Shown here one piece after another: positions 46,992-56,411 of a DNA stretch of 64,000 bases (the first letter of the stretch is position 1; the number at the start of each line of letters is the position of its first letter). The translations under genes and the position numbers were made by a program. Where the stretch lies: assembly GCA_934465535.1 (NCBI GenBank), contig CAKSKV010000007.1, forward strand, positions 1 through 64,000, in the 5' to 3' direction. Source of the DNA: an uncultured Clostridia bacterium (GTDB taxonomy: Bacteria > Bacillota > Clostridia > Christensenellales > QALW01). The notes beneath the pieces were generated by a model. It was given only the letters and a program-made list of their open reading frames with translations. It searched no databases and was not told the origin of the DNA.

Positions 46992-48099
46992 AGTACACCT
47001 TGGGCACCCGTTTGGATATGCCCAGAAGTATCTCGTAGCTGATGGTGGAGCAGATATCCGCCATTTCGTCCGCCCATATATGGGTTTCGCCCTGAGCGCC
47101 GATGAGGGTGACAAGCTCGCCGGAGGAGGCCTGAGGGATGTCGGTGATATCCACCATCATCTGATCCATGCACACCTTGCCGCAGATGGGGGCTTTTTTG
47201 CCGCATATGACGCAATAGCCGCGGTTGCTGTTGGCGCGGCGGTAGCCGTCGCCGTAGCCGATGGGCACCACGCCGATGCGCATATCCCGCGGGGCGATAA
47301 AGCTGCGGGAATAGCCTATGCTTTGCCCGGCGGGCACCTGCTTTACCTGCGTGAGCCGACTTTCAAGGCGCAGTGCGGGGCGCAGGGAGAGAGTGTGCTT
47401 TACATCGGGGGAGGGGTAGTAGCCGTAGATGGCGATGCCGGGGCGCACCATATCGTAGCGCAGGTCGGGGCAGTCTATAAGCGCGCCGGAGCAGGAGGCG
47501 TGACGCAGGAGGTTGGTATAGCCCGCGCTTTTAAGCAGGGCAAGCATTTCCTCGAAGCGCTGAGCCTGACGGTAGGTGAAGCTTTTATCCCAGCTGTCGC
47601 TGGCGGCGAAGTGGGTAAAGGCCCCGGTGCAGTGCACATGGGGGGCGTTTTTAAGGGCGCAGACAAGCTCGCGAAGCTCGTCAAGGCTCTGCACGCCAAG
47701 GCGTTCCATGCCGGTATCCAGCTTTATATGCACATTTACATCGGTTTGAGCACGGTTTGCGGCGTGCTCCAGCACGCGGACACATTCGGGGTCGTAGACG
47801 GTTTGGGTTATGCCGTATTTTACGGTATCGGCTGCGCTTTGTTCAAAGCAGGCGCCCACGCAGAGTATGGGCAGCTCTATACCGGCGCGGCGCAGAAGCA
47901 CGCCCTCCTCAGCGGTGGCCACGCCCAAGGCGTAGGCTCCGGCCTGAGCGCAGGCCTCGGCGACGGGGACAAGACCGTGTCCGTAGGCATCGGCCTTGAC
48001 CATGCACATCATTTTTGTGCCCTCCACATGGCGGCTCAGGGCGCGCACATTGTGACGGATGCTTTCAAGATCCACATAAGCAACGGTGGGTCGGCTCAT
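46981..48099 (-). CDS. alr: Alanine racemase
   Basis: 372 residues from ATG 48099 (MSRPTVAYVDLESIRHNVRAL), with TCAGGAGATG just upstream; the open 26 codons before it have no support. It is a PLP enzyme making D-alanine for peptidoglycan. Lys35 in MVKADAYGHG binds PLP, and the C-terminal catalytic region VPIGYGDGYRRANSN and KVCMDQMMVDITD are present. It overlaps fau by 11 bases. It follows the ACT protein gene after a 107-base gap. Confidence 0.96.
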   Translation of the reverse strand: MSRPTVAYVDLESIRHNVRALSRHVEGTKMMCMVKADAYGHGLVPVAEACAQAGAYALGVATAEEGVLLRRAGIELPILCVGACFEQSAADTVKYGITQTVYDPECVRVLEHAANRAQTDVNVHIKLDTGMERLGVQSLDELRELVCALKNAPHVHCTGAFTHFAASDSWDKSFTYRQAQRFEEMLALLKSAGYTNLLRHASCSGALIDCPDLRYDMVRPGIAIYGYYPSPDVKHTLSLRPALRLESRLTQVKQVPAGQSIGYSRSFIAPRDMRIGVVPIGYGDGYRRANSNRGYCVICGKKAPICGKVCMDQMMVDITDIPQASSGELVTLIGAQGETHIWADEMADICSTISYEILLGISKRVPKVYCGR

Positions 48100-48206
48100 A
48101 AAATCATCTCCTGACTGAGATATTGAAAATTTTGAAAAGGCGCTTGGGCGGCGCCGCGGTTTATCGGCGCGCCGCAAGACGCGGGGGAAACGCCTGCGCG
48201 GAGGGA

Positions 48207-48638
48207 TCAGAGCTTTTTTACCTGCTCCTGAGTGACAAGCTCGATGCCGGCCTTTTCCAGCAGATCAACGGCCTTTTCCACGGGGGTGACCTTGAACATT
48301 ATAAGGGCGTTTTTGCCCTGATGACGCACGAAGGAATAGAGGTATTCCACGGATATATCGCCGCGGGAGAAAATTTCCAGAACATCGGACAGCCCGCCGG
48401 GGGTATCGGGAACAACGACGCCCAGCACGCGGGTGGTGGAAACCATGAAGCCGGCGGCGCGCAGGGCCTTTTCCGCGCCGGGGGTATCGTTTACTATGGC
48501 GCGCATTATGCCGTAATCCGCGGTGTCGGCTATGGAAAGGGCGACAAGGTCGATGCCGTTATCGGCAAGGATGCGGGTAAGGGAGGAAAGGCGACCTTTT
48601 TTGTTTTCCATAAACACTGAGATCTGATCGATGAACAT
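48207..48638 (-). CDS. Tandem ACT-domain protein
   Basis: 143 residues made of two ACT domains (1-70: FIDQISVFMENKKGRLSSLTRILADNGIDLVALSIADTADYGI; 71-143: GVVVPDTPGGLSDVLEIFSRGDISVEYLYSFV). ACT domains bind small ligands, usually amino acids. AAGGAGTG precedes the ATG. It lies downstream of paaK and the ior genes; stand-alone double-ACT proteins are often found with paaK/ior genes in anaerobes, which suggests sensing of aromatic amino acids. The ligand is inferred. Confidence 0.88.
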   Translation of the reverse strand: MFIDQISVFMENKKGRLSSLTRILADNGIDLVALSIADTADYGIMRAIVNDTPGAEKALRAAGFMVSTTRVLGVVVPDTPGGLSDVLEIFSRGDISVEYLYSFVRHQGKNALIMFKVTPVEKAVDLLEKAGIELVTQEQVKKL

Positions 48639-48909
48639 ATTATCACTCCTTTTTGATATTTATGCAGGGAAAGCGGCGCTTGTGTCAAAGGGCTGCGACG
48701 GAGACGCTTTTTGCGCCGTGAAGGCGCCTGCGCTGAGGCGCGGAGGACTTGCACCGGCCTTGCGGGCAGGCGCATGGGCGGACGGCCCGGCAGGGGCGTC
48801 CGGGGAGGCCGGAGGCCCACGGCGCGGGGATGCTGCCGATTATTGCATTTGCCGTGGCATTGCTGTTGATACTGCTCATCATGATACCATGGCATTACGG
48901 CATTACTTA
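48639..48909. other. Gap between paaK and the ACT gene
   Basis: 270 bases, GC-rich, with short hairpins (GCGCC/GGCGC near 48709). A plus-strand frame at about 48831 would encode a hydrophobic peptide but lacks a ribosome binding site and runs antisense into paaK. No terminator with a T-tract is visible on the minus strand, so the ACT gene may still be transcribed from the upstream operon. Confidence 0.4.
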
Positions 48910-50208
48910 TTATTTATTGCGGTTATCCTGTACGCGCTTTGCTTTGCCCTCGCTGCGCGGCAGGGAATGAGGCTCCACCAGACGCACCTTGGCGGAGATG
49001 CCCAGCATGGTGAGGATGCGCTGCTTGATTTTGCGCTCCACCTCTTCGATATGGCGTACCTCGTCGGAGAAGAGCTGCTGACTCATTTCCACCTGTACCT
49101 CAAGGGTGTCGGAGTTGTTTTCGCGGTTTACGACAAGCAGGTAATGGGGAGCAAGCTCGCCCATTTCTATAAGGATGGTTTCCACCTGCGTGGGGAATAC
49201 ATTTACGCCGCGCACCACTATCATATCGTCGGAACGCCCCATTATGCGCTGCATACGGCGGTGTGTTCTGCCGCAGGGGCAGGGAGAGGCGTCAAGGGAG
49301 GAAAGGTCGCGGGTGCGGTAGCGCAGCAGGGGCATGCCCTCCTTGGCGATGGTGGTAAACACAAGCTCGCCGGTCTGGCCGTCGGGCAGAGGAGCGCCGG
49401 TTTCGGGGTCGATGATCTCGGGGAAGAAGCAGTCCTCCGCTACATGGAGGCCGTTATGCTCGGTACATTCCACGGATACACCGGGACCGGTGATCTCGCT
49501 TAGGCCGTAGATATCAAAGCATTTGATGCCCAGACGCTTTTCTATATCGCGGCGCATGGCGTCCGTCCATGGCTCGGCGCCGAAGATGCCGCTTTTAAGC
49601 TTTATCTGCTCCCGCGGGATGTGCATTTCCTCTATGGTGTCGGCTATATGGAGGGCATAGGAGGGGGTGCAGCACAGCACGGTGGAGCCGAAATCCCGCA
49701 TCAGGCGAACCTGACGCTCGGTGTTGCCCGCGGAGGTGGGCACAACGGTGGCCCCCACGCGTTCCGCGCCGTAGTGTGCGCCCAGACCGCCGGTGAACAG
49801 GCCGTAGCCGTAGGCGATTTGTACTACGGCGCGGCGGTCAGCTCCGGCTGAGGTCATGGCGCGCGCCATGACCTCAGCCCAGGTGTCGATGTCCTTTTGC
49901 GTATATCCCACTACCGTTAGGCGGCCTGTGGTGCCGCTGGAGGCCTGAAGCCGCACTATATCCTCTATGGGGGCGGCAAAAAGGCCGTAGGGGTAATTGT
50001 CGCGAAGGTCATCCTTTACGGTGAAAGGGAGAAGGGTGATATCGTCTATTGAACGGATATCCTCCGGCTTGACTCCGGCGGCGTTCATTTTTTCGCGGTA
50101 GAAGGGGACATTGTCGTACACGCGCCGGACGGTATTTTTAAGACGCTCGCTTTGAAGCCTGCGAAGCTCCCCGCGCGGCATAAGCTCGTCGGTTTTGTTC
50201 CATATCAT
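48910..50208 (-). CDS. paaK: Phenylacetate-CoA ligase (AMP-forming), copy 1
   Basis: 432 residues, typical PaaK length. AMP-forming adenylating enzyme: P-loop LQASSGTTGRLTVVGYT (near residue 87), YGLSEITGPGVSVEC, GELVFTTIAKEGMPLLRYRTRD and the C-terminal hinge GRSDDMIVVRGVNVFPTQVE. It activates arylacetates (phenyl-, indole-, hydroxyphenylacetate) to CoA thioesters. AAAGGAG is 12 bases before the ATG. It is the fourth gene of paaK-iorA-iorB-paaK; the copy at 52729 is a clear paralogue. Either direction could operate, since arylacetyl-CoA from the oxidoreductase could drive ATP formation in reverse. Confidence 0.93.
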   Translation of the reverse strand: MIWNKTDELMPRGELRRLQSERLKNTVRRVYDNVPFYREKMNAAGVKPEDIRSIDDITLLPFTVKDDLRDNYPYGLFAAPIEDIVRLQASSGTTGRLTVVGYTQKDIDTWAEVMARAMTSAGADRRAVVQIAYGYGLFTGGLGAHYGAERVGATVVPTSAGNTERQVRLMRDFGSTVLCCTPSYALHIADTIEEMHIPREQIKLKSGIFGAEPWTDAMRRDIEKRLGIKCFDIYGLSEITGPGVSVECTEHNGLHVAEDCFFPEIIDPETGAPLPDGQTGELVFTTIAKEGMPLLRYRTRDLSSLDASPCPCGRTHRRMQRIMGRSDDMIVVRGVNVFPTQVETILIEMGELAPHYLLVVNRENNSDTLEVQVEMSQQLFSDEVRHIEEVERKIKQRILTMLGISAKVRLVEPHSLPRSEGKAKRVQDNRNK

Positions 50209-50276
50209 GACGGCTGTATTGCTCCTTTTGTATTTTGTATTGTGTCTTTTAGATTTATATCGGTTTACTTGTATGT

Positions 50277-50930
50277 TTATTTGTCGGTTTGCGTGCCGGA
50301 GTGCTTATTCTGCTTATTGCAGCCTGCGGCGAAGCCCTTTTCAAAGGCGGCAAGGTTGATATCCACGGTTTTTGCCGGGACAAGGGCGCGCACGGCCTCC
50401 AGCCAGTGTGCCTTTTCCACCTCGGTGGAGGCGGCAAGCACGCCCAGCATGACGGTGTTTACGCACTTGGGGTTGCCGGCTTCAAGGGCGGCGGAGAGGG
50501 CATCCACGGCGGTAAAATCGACATTTTTTGCCTTAAGAGTGCCCAGAATATCCTCGGGATAGGTGCAGCTGCCGCTTATTACGGGCATGGGCAGTATCTG
50601 CTGGGTGTTTATAAGCATTCTGCCGCCCTTTTTAAGGTAGGGCAGGGCGCGAAGGGCCTCCAGAAGCTCGAAGGCCAGCACGATATCGGCCTGACCCTTT
50701 TCGATGATGGGGGAGGCAACGGCATCGCCCATGCGGACATAGGTTACCACGCTGCCGCCGCGCTGGCTCATGCCGTGAACCTCGCTCACGGTTACATCAC
50801 TGTAAAGCTCGCTGCCTATGCGGCCCAAGACGCGGCTGGCAAGCAGGGTGCCCTGCCCGCCTACGCCGACTATCACTATGCTCTGACCGGCGGGGGCGGA
50901 AAGTTCGGTATGCTGTGTGCTTGCTGTCAT
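50277..50930 (-). CDS. iorB: Indolepyruvate:ferredoxin oxidoreductase, beta subunit
   Basis: 217 residues. It is the gamma-type (PF01558) subunit: GVGGQGTLLASRVLGRIGSE (residues about 22-41), SEVHGMSQRGGSVVTYVRMG and VLAFELLEALRALPYL. With IorA it oxidatively decarboxylates aryl-pyruvates to aryl-acetyl-CoA, reducing ferredoxin, in the cytoplasm of strict anaerobes. AGGAGG inside the iorA end is well placed; one base separates the iorA stop from the iorB start codon, so translation is coupled. Confidence 0.95.
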   Translation of the reverse strand: MTASTQHTELSAPAGQSIVIVGVGGQGTLLASRVLGRIGSELYSDVTVSEVHGMSQRGGSVVTYVRMGDAVASPIIEKGQADIVLAFELLEALRALPYLKKGGRMLINTQQILPMPVISGSCTYPEDILGTLKAKNVDFTAVDALSAALEAGNPKCVNTVMLGVLAASTEVEKAHWLEAVRALVPAKTVDINLAAFEKGFAAGCNKQNKHSGTQTDK

Positions 50931-50931
50931 G

Positions 50932-52653
50932 TTACATTTCCTCCTTCACTATGGCGCCCTTGGGGCAGACGGATGCGCAGAGACCGCAGCCGTTGCAGAG
51001 GGATATATCCACGCGTGCGCGGCCGGCTTCAAAGATAAGAGCGGGGCAGGCTATGCCCATGCAGCGGCGGCAGCCGATGCAGCTTTGCGTTACGCGCAGG
51101 GGTGCCGTGCGTGCTTTGCTCAGCAGTGCGCAGGGACGGCGCGCGATTACTACGGAGGGGCCGTCAAAGGCAAGGGAGGAAAGCACGGCCTCGCGCAGGG
51201 CGGGCATATCAAAGGGATCCACGGTTTTTACATCGCTTACGCCCAAAGCGCGGCAGAGCTGCTCAAGGTTGACGGCGGGAGCGGCATCGCCCCGGATATC
51301 CTTGCCGGTTGCGGGGTTTTGCTGGTGACCCGTCATGCCGGTGATGGAGTTATCAAGAATAATGACGGTGGAGCGACCCTTGTTGTACACTATGTTCATA
51401 AGCCCGGTTATGCCGGAGTGAAGGAAGGTGGAATCGCCTATTACGGCCACGGTGCGGGCGGGGTCGACGGCTCCGGAGCGGTCCAGCCCGTGGGCCATGG
51501 AGATGCCGGCGCCCATGCAGACGCAGGCGTCGATGGCGCTTAGCGGCGCGGCTGCGCCGAGGGTGTAGCAGCCGATATCGCCCATGACGGTAAGCTTCAT
51601 TTTGCCCAAGGTATAGAACACGGCGCGGTGCGGGCAGCCGGGGCAAAGCACCGGCGGACGGGCGGGCAGGACGCCGGAATCGTCGTACTCGGGCACGGGG
51701 CGGCCCAGTGCTGCGGCTATCATGGCGGCGCTGTATTCGCCCTGAAGAGTGAAGAGCTCCTTGCCGCGGCAGGGGATGCCCAAAGCGCGGACATGCTGCT
51801 GGATGATGGGTTCAAGCTCCTCGGCGATTATAAGGTCGTCTACGCTTGCGGCGAAGCTGCGGATAAGCTCATCGGGCAGGGGATAGCACATGCCTATCTT
51901 AAGGAAGGAGGCATCGGGCAGCGCCTGAGCGGCGTAGCGGTATACCGCGCCGGAGCAGATGATGCCGGTTTTCCCTCCGGGGAGGATGCGGTTGATATCG
52001 GAAAAGGTGTTGCAATCCGCCGCAAGGCGTTTTTCCCGCTTTTCCACTTCAAGGTGGCGGGCGCGGGCAAAGCCGGGCATCATGGTGTATTTTGCGGTTT
52101 CCTTTTTATATGGGATGAGAACGGGGCCGTGTGCGGCAGCGCGCTCCACAAGACCTTGGGAGTGCGCTATTCTGGTGGTCAGACGCAGAAACACGGGGGT
52201 GTCGTACTGTTCGCTTATTTCAAAGGCGCGGCGGCAGAAATCATAACATTCCTGGCTGGAGGCGGGCTCAAGCATGGGAATGTGCGCGCTCATGGCGTAA
52301 TAGCGGCTGTCCTGCTCGTTTTGGGAGGAGTGCATGCCGGGGTCGTCTGCCACAACTATGACAAGACCTGCGCGAACGCCGGTATAGGCGGCGGTGAACA
52401 CGGGGTCGGCGGCGACATTTAGGCCGACATGCTTCATGCAGCACATGGCGCGTGCGCCGCCTATTGCGGCACCAACGGCGGTTTCCGCCGCCACCTTCTC
52501 GTTGGGCGCCCATTCTATGTGGCGGGAGCGGTCCTTTGCGGCAAATTCGGTGATTTCGGTGCTGGGGGTTCCGGGATATGAGGATAAAAGCGCAACGCCC
52601 GCGTCCAAAGCGCCGAGGGCGACGGCCTCGTTTCCTATCATAAGTGTTGACAT
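50932..52653 (-). CDS. iorA: Indolepyruvate:ferredoxin oxidoreductase, alpha subunit
   Basis: 573 residues. The N-terminal pyruvate-ferredoxin-type domain (MIGNEAVALGALDAGVALLSSYPGTPSTEI, ARAMCCMKHVGLNVAADP), the TPP-binding domain (PVLCPGCPHRAVFYTLG, MGDIGCYTLGA, AVIGDSTFLHSGITGLMN) and two [4Fe-4S] motifs at the C-terminus (CIGCRRCMGIACP and CNGCGLCASVCPKGA) are all intact. This is the complete IorA order. CAGGAGATAA precedes the ATG. It is the second gene of the operon beginning with paaK at 54027. Confidence 0.96.
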   Translation of the reverse strand: MSTLMIGNEAVALGALDAGVALLSSYPGTPSTEITEFAAKDRSRHIEWAPNEKVAAETAVGAAIGGARAMCCMKHVGLNVAADPVFTAAYTGVRAGLVIVVADDPGMHSSQNEQDSRYYAMSAHIPMLEPASSQECYDFCRRAFEISEQYDTPVFLRLTTRIAHSQGLVERAAAHGPVLIPYKKETAKYTMMPGFARARHLEVEKREKRLAADCNTFSDINRILPGGKTGIICSGAVYRYAAQALPDASFLKIGMCYPLPDELIRSFAASVDDLIIAEELEPIIQQHVRALGIPCRGKELFTLQGEYSAAMIAAALGRPVPEYDDSGVLPARPPVLCPGCPHRAVFYTLGKMKLTVMGDIGCYTLGAAAPLSAIDACVCMGAGISMAHGLDRSGAVDPARTVAVIGDSTFLHSGITGLMNIVYNKGRSTVIILDNSITGMTGHQQNPATGKDIRGDAAPAVNLEQLCRALGVSDVKTVDPFDMPALREAVLSSLAFDGPSVVIARRPCALLSKARTAPLRVTQSCIGCRRCMGIACPALIFEAGRARVDISLCNGCGLCASVCPKGAIVKEEM

Positions 52654-52728
52654 TTTTTATCTCCTGACGCCCCGAGAGGGGCTGTGAATTTGATTTTTAT
52701 GTTTTTGCCGTATGCGCAAAGGAAGCGT

Positions 52729-54027
52729 TTACAGCTTGCGCATATCGGTTACATGCTTGCCCTTGCCCTCAAAGCGCTTGAGGGTGTGAGGCTCCACAAG
52801 GCGCACGCGCGCGTCCAGCTGAAGGGTGACGCGCAGGCGGGAACGGATGCTGTTCTGCATTTCCTCAAGGCTTGCGTAGTTTTCCAGCATGCTTTCCTCC
52901 ACGGGCTCCACCAGTATTTCCAGGGTGTCAAGATAGCCCTCGCGGCGCACGATGATCTCGTAATGCGGGCCGATATAGGGTATTTTGAGCAGCACCTCCT
53001 CAATTTGGGAGGGGAACACATTTACGCCGCGGATTATGAGCATATCGTCGGAGCGGCCGCGTATGGCGCTGTGGCGCACGGTGGTGCGGCCGCAGGCGCA
53101 GGGGGAATAGTCAAGGGAGGTTATATCCTTGGTGCGGTAACGCAGCATGGGCAGCCCGGTTTTTTCCAGCGGGGTAAGCACCAGCTCGCCCTCGGCGCCC
53201 TCGGGAAGCACCTCGCCGGTTTCTGGGTTTATGATCTCGGGATAGAAATAATCCTCATTTATATGCTGGCCGCATTTGTATACGCATTCGCCGGAAACAC
53301 CCGGCCCTAAAACCTCGCTTAAGCCGTAGTTCTGTGTGGCCGTTATGCCAAGACGGCGCTCCAGCTCCTCGCGCATGGCTTCGGTCATGCCCTCGCCGCC
53401 GAACATGCCGATTCTTAGGGAAAGCTGATCCGCTACGCCCAGACGCTCGGCGGTTTCGGCAAGATACAGGGCGTAGGAGGGGGTGGCCACCAGCAGCGTG
53501 GTGCCGAAATCCTTCATTATCATTATCTGCCGCTCGGTATTGCCGCTGGAAATGGGCACTATGGCGGCGCCAAGGCGCTCAAGACCGTAGTGCAGGCCGA
53601 AGGCGCCGGTAAAGAGGGTATAGCCGAAGGCTATCTGGGCGACATCCTCGTCCGTGGCACCGGCGGCGACGGCAAGGCGCGCAATGCAGCGGCTCCACAT
53701 ATTAAGATCCTCGCGGGTATAGCCCACTACGGTGGGCTTGCCGGTGGTGCCGCTGGAGGCGTGGATGCGCACGATGCGCTTCATGGGAACGGCAAAAAGC
53801 CCGTAGGGGTAATTTTCGCGCATATCGGCCTTTGTGGAAAAGGGAATATGGCGTATATCCTCAAGAGTTTGCAAATCGTCGGGATGAAAACCGGCGTTAT
53901 CCAGTTTCTGTTTGTAGTGGGGTACATTTTCGTAGGTAAAGCGCACCTGCTTTTGCAGCCGTGCAAGCTGCACCTGCCGCAGCTGCTCTCTGTCGGCAGT
54001 TTCGATCTGCCGGTCGTAATAATTCAT
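52729..54027 (-). CDS. paaK: Phenylacetate-CoA ligase (AMP-forming), copy 2
   Basis: 432 residues, the same length as the copy at 48910 and clearly homologous throughout (IHASSGTTGKPTVVGYT, YGLSEVLGPGVSGEC, GELVLTPLEKTGLPMLRYRTKD, GRSDDMLIIRGVNVFPSQIE). The two differ at many positions, so this is an old duplication, possibly with different arylacetate preferences (for example from Phe, Tyr or Trp). It is first in the operon; AGAAGGGTG precedes the ATG. On the minus strand a TGCATTATAAT sequence near 54115 could supply an extended -10. Confidence 0.93.
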   Translation of the reverse strand: MNYYDRQIETADREQLRQVQLARLQKQVRFTYENVPHYKQKLDNAGFHPDDLQTLEDIRHIPFSTKADMRENYPYGLFAVPMKRIVRIHASSGTTGKPTVVGYTREDLNMWSRCIARLAVAAGATDEDVAQIAFGYTLFTGAFGLHYGLERLGAAIVPISSGNTERQIMIMKDFGTTLLVATPSYALYLAETAERLGVADQLSLRIGMFGGEGMTEAMREELERRLGITATQNYGLSEVLGPGVSGECVYKCGQHINEDYFYPEIINPETGEVLPEGAEGELVLTPLEKTGLPMLRYRTKDITSLDYSPCACGRTTVRHSAIRGRSDDMLIIRGVNVFPSQIEEVLLKIPYIGPHYEIIVRREGYLDTLEILVEPVEESMLENYASLEEMQNSIRSRLRVTLQLDARVRLVEPHTLKRFEGKGKHVTDMRKL

Positions 54028-54249
54028 ACATCACCCTTCTTTTGTAAAGAAGCACCCTGCCGTACTACCATGCTTCTGCATTGTATATCCGTAAAAACAG
54101 ATATATATACTTTATTATAATGCAATAACGAATAAAAATAAAGCGGAAAATGCACTTTGCGATTAAAGGGCGAAAAGAGAAAAGCTGCGGGCGGAGCAGC
54201 TGCTTTTTTGCGCCGGGGGGCGAAGCCCCGGCGCAAGGGTAGATGCCGC
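54028..54249. other. Gap upstream of paaK-ior operon
   Basis: AT-rich near the gene, then two strong palindromes: AGCTGC/GCAGCT (about 54182-54203) and GCGCCGGGG/CCCCGGCGC (about 54210-54234). The first, read on the minus strand, is followed by TTTTCTCTTTTC and could be a second terminator for the gene at 54372. No coding sequence is supported. Confidence 0.45.
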
Positions 54250-54277
54250 AAAAGAAAAAGCCGGGCAAAAGCCCGGC
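54250..54277 (-). terminator. Intrinsic terminator after the glycosidase-like gene
   Basis: On the minus strand GCCGGGC / GCCCGGC with loop TTTT, then TTTTTCTTTT. Confidence 0.85.
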
Positions 54278-54371
54278 GTGAAGGAATATGCTTGTATGCT
54301 TGCAGTTGGATATAAAAGGGATACGGATAGATATAAAAGGGATACGGGGAGAGAAATATGATTTGCTTCCC

Positions 54372-56099
54372 TTACCCCAGAGGATACCAAAGGCTGAGGC
54401 GGCCCATGGGCAGGCAGGAGCCCTGAGTATAGGTATCCATTATATCCGTGCCGTTAAAGCCGTCGGTAACCTTGAAATATATGCCGTCGGCAGGAGTGCC
54501 TATATCCGCAAGGGAAACGGTTATTGTTATGCAGTTATCCCGTATTTCGCTTTGAATATCTCCGGCACGGGTGCGCACACCCTTTTCATCAAGGCTGTAC
54601 AGTGCGTTTTCACAAGGAGAAGCGGCAAAGGAGTAGCCCTCCCAGCCCTTAAGGGACGGGGCGCCGCAGCCGATATACAGGTTCATGAAATCCGCGCTTG
54701 CGCAGTCCTGAAGGGTGCTTTCACATTCTATGAGGAACTGCACGCTGCTTTTGCTGTTTGCCGTCCTTACGCTTTTTATTTTGTTGCGGGGGGCGGGCTG
54801 CTCATAGCGCAGGTTTTGTCCCACGCCCGCCGAGGAGCGGGCAAGCCCCAGCGCGGCGGAGGCGTACACGGCGCAGCCCTCCCATGCGGCCGGGTCGGGG
54901 GCAAGGGGCAGCGACCTGAGCGCGGGCTTTGATATATCCCCCTTTATCCCTTTGAAGCGGCGGATGTTGTCGCACAGCTGAAGGTAGAAGGCGTCCTGGT
55001 AGCCGTCGCCCTTGGGCGGCTCGATATCGCGGGAGAATTCCTCGTCCGCCGTGTCCACAAAGCCTACGCGGCCGTCAAGAATGAGCTTTATGGCTATCCA
55101 TTCGTTAAAGCCGGTTACGGTAACGGTGCTTACTTCGTCCCCGCGGGCAAGTACATTGTCCCACTGGCTTTGAGCGTTGGTGCCCAGACGCATATTTTCC
55201 TTTATGTTTTGCTTTTTGTCAAAGTCGTAGCCTCGGCCCATATTAAGGGAGCGGTTCAGGATGGAATCGCTGAAGGGCAGCTGCGGATGCTGGGCAAGGG
55301 AGACATTCATTATTCCGGTGCCGTCGGGCTGGGTGTGCACGGGCTGGGGATATATCCATTCCATCCACGGGAAGCCGTCCTTTTTATAAGGCTCATTGGG
55401 CCACTGGGAAACGCGAAGGTCGAAAAAGGCGCGCATTTCCTCGGGCAGGGGCTCCGGCTTGTAGGAATCGGAGCGCAGAGCCGCCTCGGCGGCATCGCTT
55501 TCGGGAGTGAAATTGCCTATTATCAGGGGATGCACGCCGTCGGGGCGATACCATACGCGGTCGTATTCCGGGTTTTTGTAAAAAAGCTCATACACCTGCT
55601 TTGCGGTTTGTATGGAGTGGGAGTTTGTATAGTAGGCCGCTTTGGGGGCGGGGATGCCTTTATCGTACATGGCGTTCAGCACCTCAAAGAGGGCCCGGCT
55701 GGCATCGGGATAGGGCAGGGCGTTTGTGGCGTCGAGATAGAGGAAATCCACCCCGGCAAGGAATAGCATTTCCATATGCTTGGCAATGACCCATTTATCG
55801 TCGCTGCGGTAGTAGCCGAAAAGCGGCTCGTTCCAGTAATGGAAGGTGTTTACCGGGCTATTGGGGGTGCCGTTTGTATCCCAAAGCTCGTCGGGGCATT
55901 CCTTAAGCAGGCGGGTGATGTTGTATTTGCCGCTCATGCGCGTTTCGCTGCCCAGCCAAAGGAAATAAAACATTCCCACGCTTTTTTTATTGAGCGCGTG
56001 CACCGGTGAAAAGCTGCGTCCGAATTGGTCCGTGCCGCAGAGCATAAGCTCGGAGATGGTGCAGGCGGGGTTTTGTGCGGTATAATCGGAAATTTTCAT
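54372..56099 (-). CDS. Putative intracellular glycoside hydrolase (GH71/GH99-like barrel), orphan
   Basis: 575 residues with no signal peptide or membrane span. Residues about 38-400 read like a TIM barrel of the GH71/GH99 kind: VGMFYFLWLGSETRMSGKYN, MEMLFLAGVDFLYLDATNAL, KAAYYTNSHSIQTAKQVYELFY, VTVTGFNEWIAIKLILDG (acidic residue in NEW near 350) and GYQDAFYLQLCDNIRRFKG. A C-terminal part (about 405-575) looks like a beta-sandwich carbohydrate-binding domain (CVLIECESTLQDC-like, YFKVTDGFNGTDIMD). Family assignment is by pattern only and moderate; the substrate is unknown. GGATAACGAAAAA precedes the ATG with a weak GGA. No sugar transporter is adjacent. Confidence 0.55.
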   Translation of the reverse strand: MKISDYTAQNPACTISELMLCGTDQFGRSFSPVHALNKKSVGMFYFLWLGSETRMSGKYNITRLLKECPDELWDTNGTPNSPVNTFHYWNEPLFGYYRSDDKWVIAKHMEMLFLAGVDFLYLDATNALPYPDASRALFEVLNAMYDKGIPAPKAAYYTNSHSIQTAKQVYELFYKNPEYDRVWYRPDGVHPLIIGNFTPESDAAEAALRSDSYKPEPLPEEMRAFFDLRVSQWPNEPYKKDGFPWMEWIYPQPVHTQPDGTGIMNVSLAQHPQLPFSDSILNRSLNMGRGYDFDKKQNIKENMRLGTNAQSQWDNVLARGDEVSTVTVTGFNEWIAIKLILDGRVGFVDTADEEFSRDIEPPKGDGYQDAFYLQLCDNIRRFKGIKGDISKPALRSLPLAPDPAAWEGCAVYASAALGLARSSAGVGQNLRYEQPAPRNKIKSVRTANSKSSVQFLIECESTLQDCASADFMNLYIGCGAPSLKGWEGYSFAASPCENALYSLDEKGVRTRAGDIQSEIRDNCITITVSLADIGTPADGIYFKVTDGFNGTDIMDTYTQGSCLPMGRLSLWYPLG

Positions 56100-56411
56100 T
56101 TTTTCGTTATCCTCCGTATTTTCCGTATAAAGGGGCGGCCCAAGGGCTTTTTTCGGGGTGTTTTCGGGATATATTATAATATCCGCACCGCCTGTGTTTC
56201 AATGCACGACATTAACCTTTTATCGCACAAAGTGAACATTGAGGGCGGTTTAATAAGCATAACGGAGTGCGGAGGCGGTGAGGCGAAAAATTACGGAAAA
56301 CGGGGGCAAAAGGGGAAAACGGCGTGCAAAAGCGGCGCGCAAAGGACGGCAAAACGGGGCACTGCCGCCCTGTTTTGCCAAGGTATTGTACGGGTTTTTG
56401 GTTTATGCATA
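56100..56411. other. Divergent intergenic region before rny
   Basis: About 310 bases between the divergent glycosidase-like gene and the rny promoter. It changes from GC-rich to AT-rich towards rny. I see no gene and no strong structure in it. Confidence 0.4.

Noticed and set aside
48831..48970. Small hydrophobic plus-strand peptide near the ACT gene
   Set aside because: No ribosome binding site; it runs antisense into the end of paaK.
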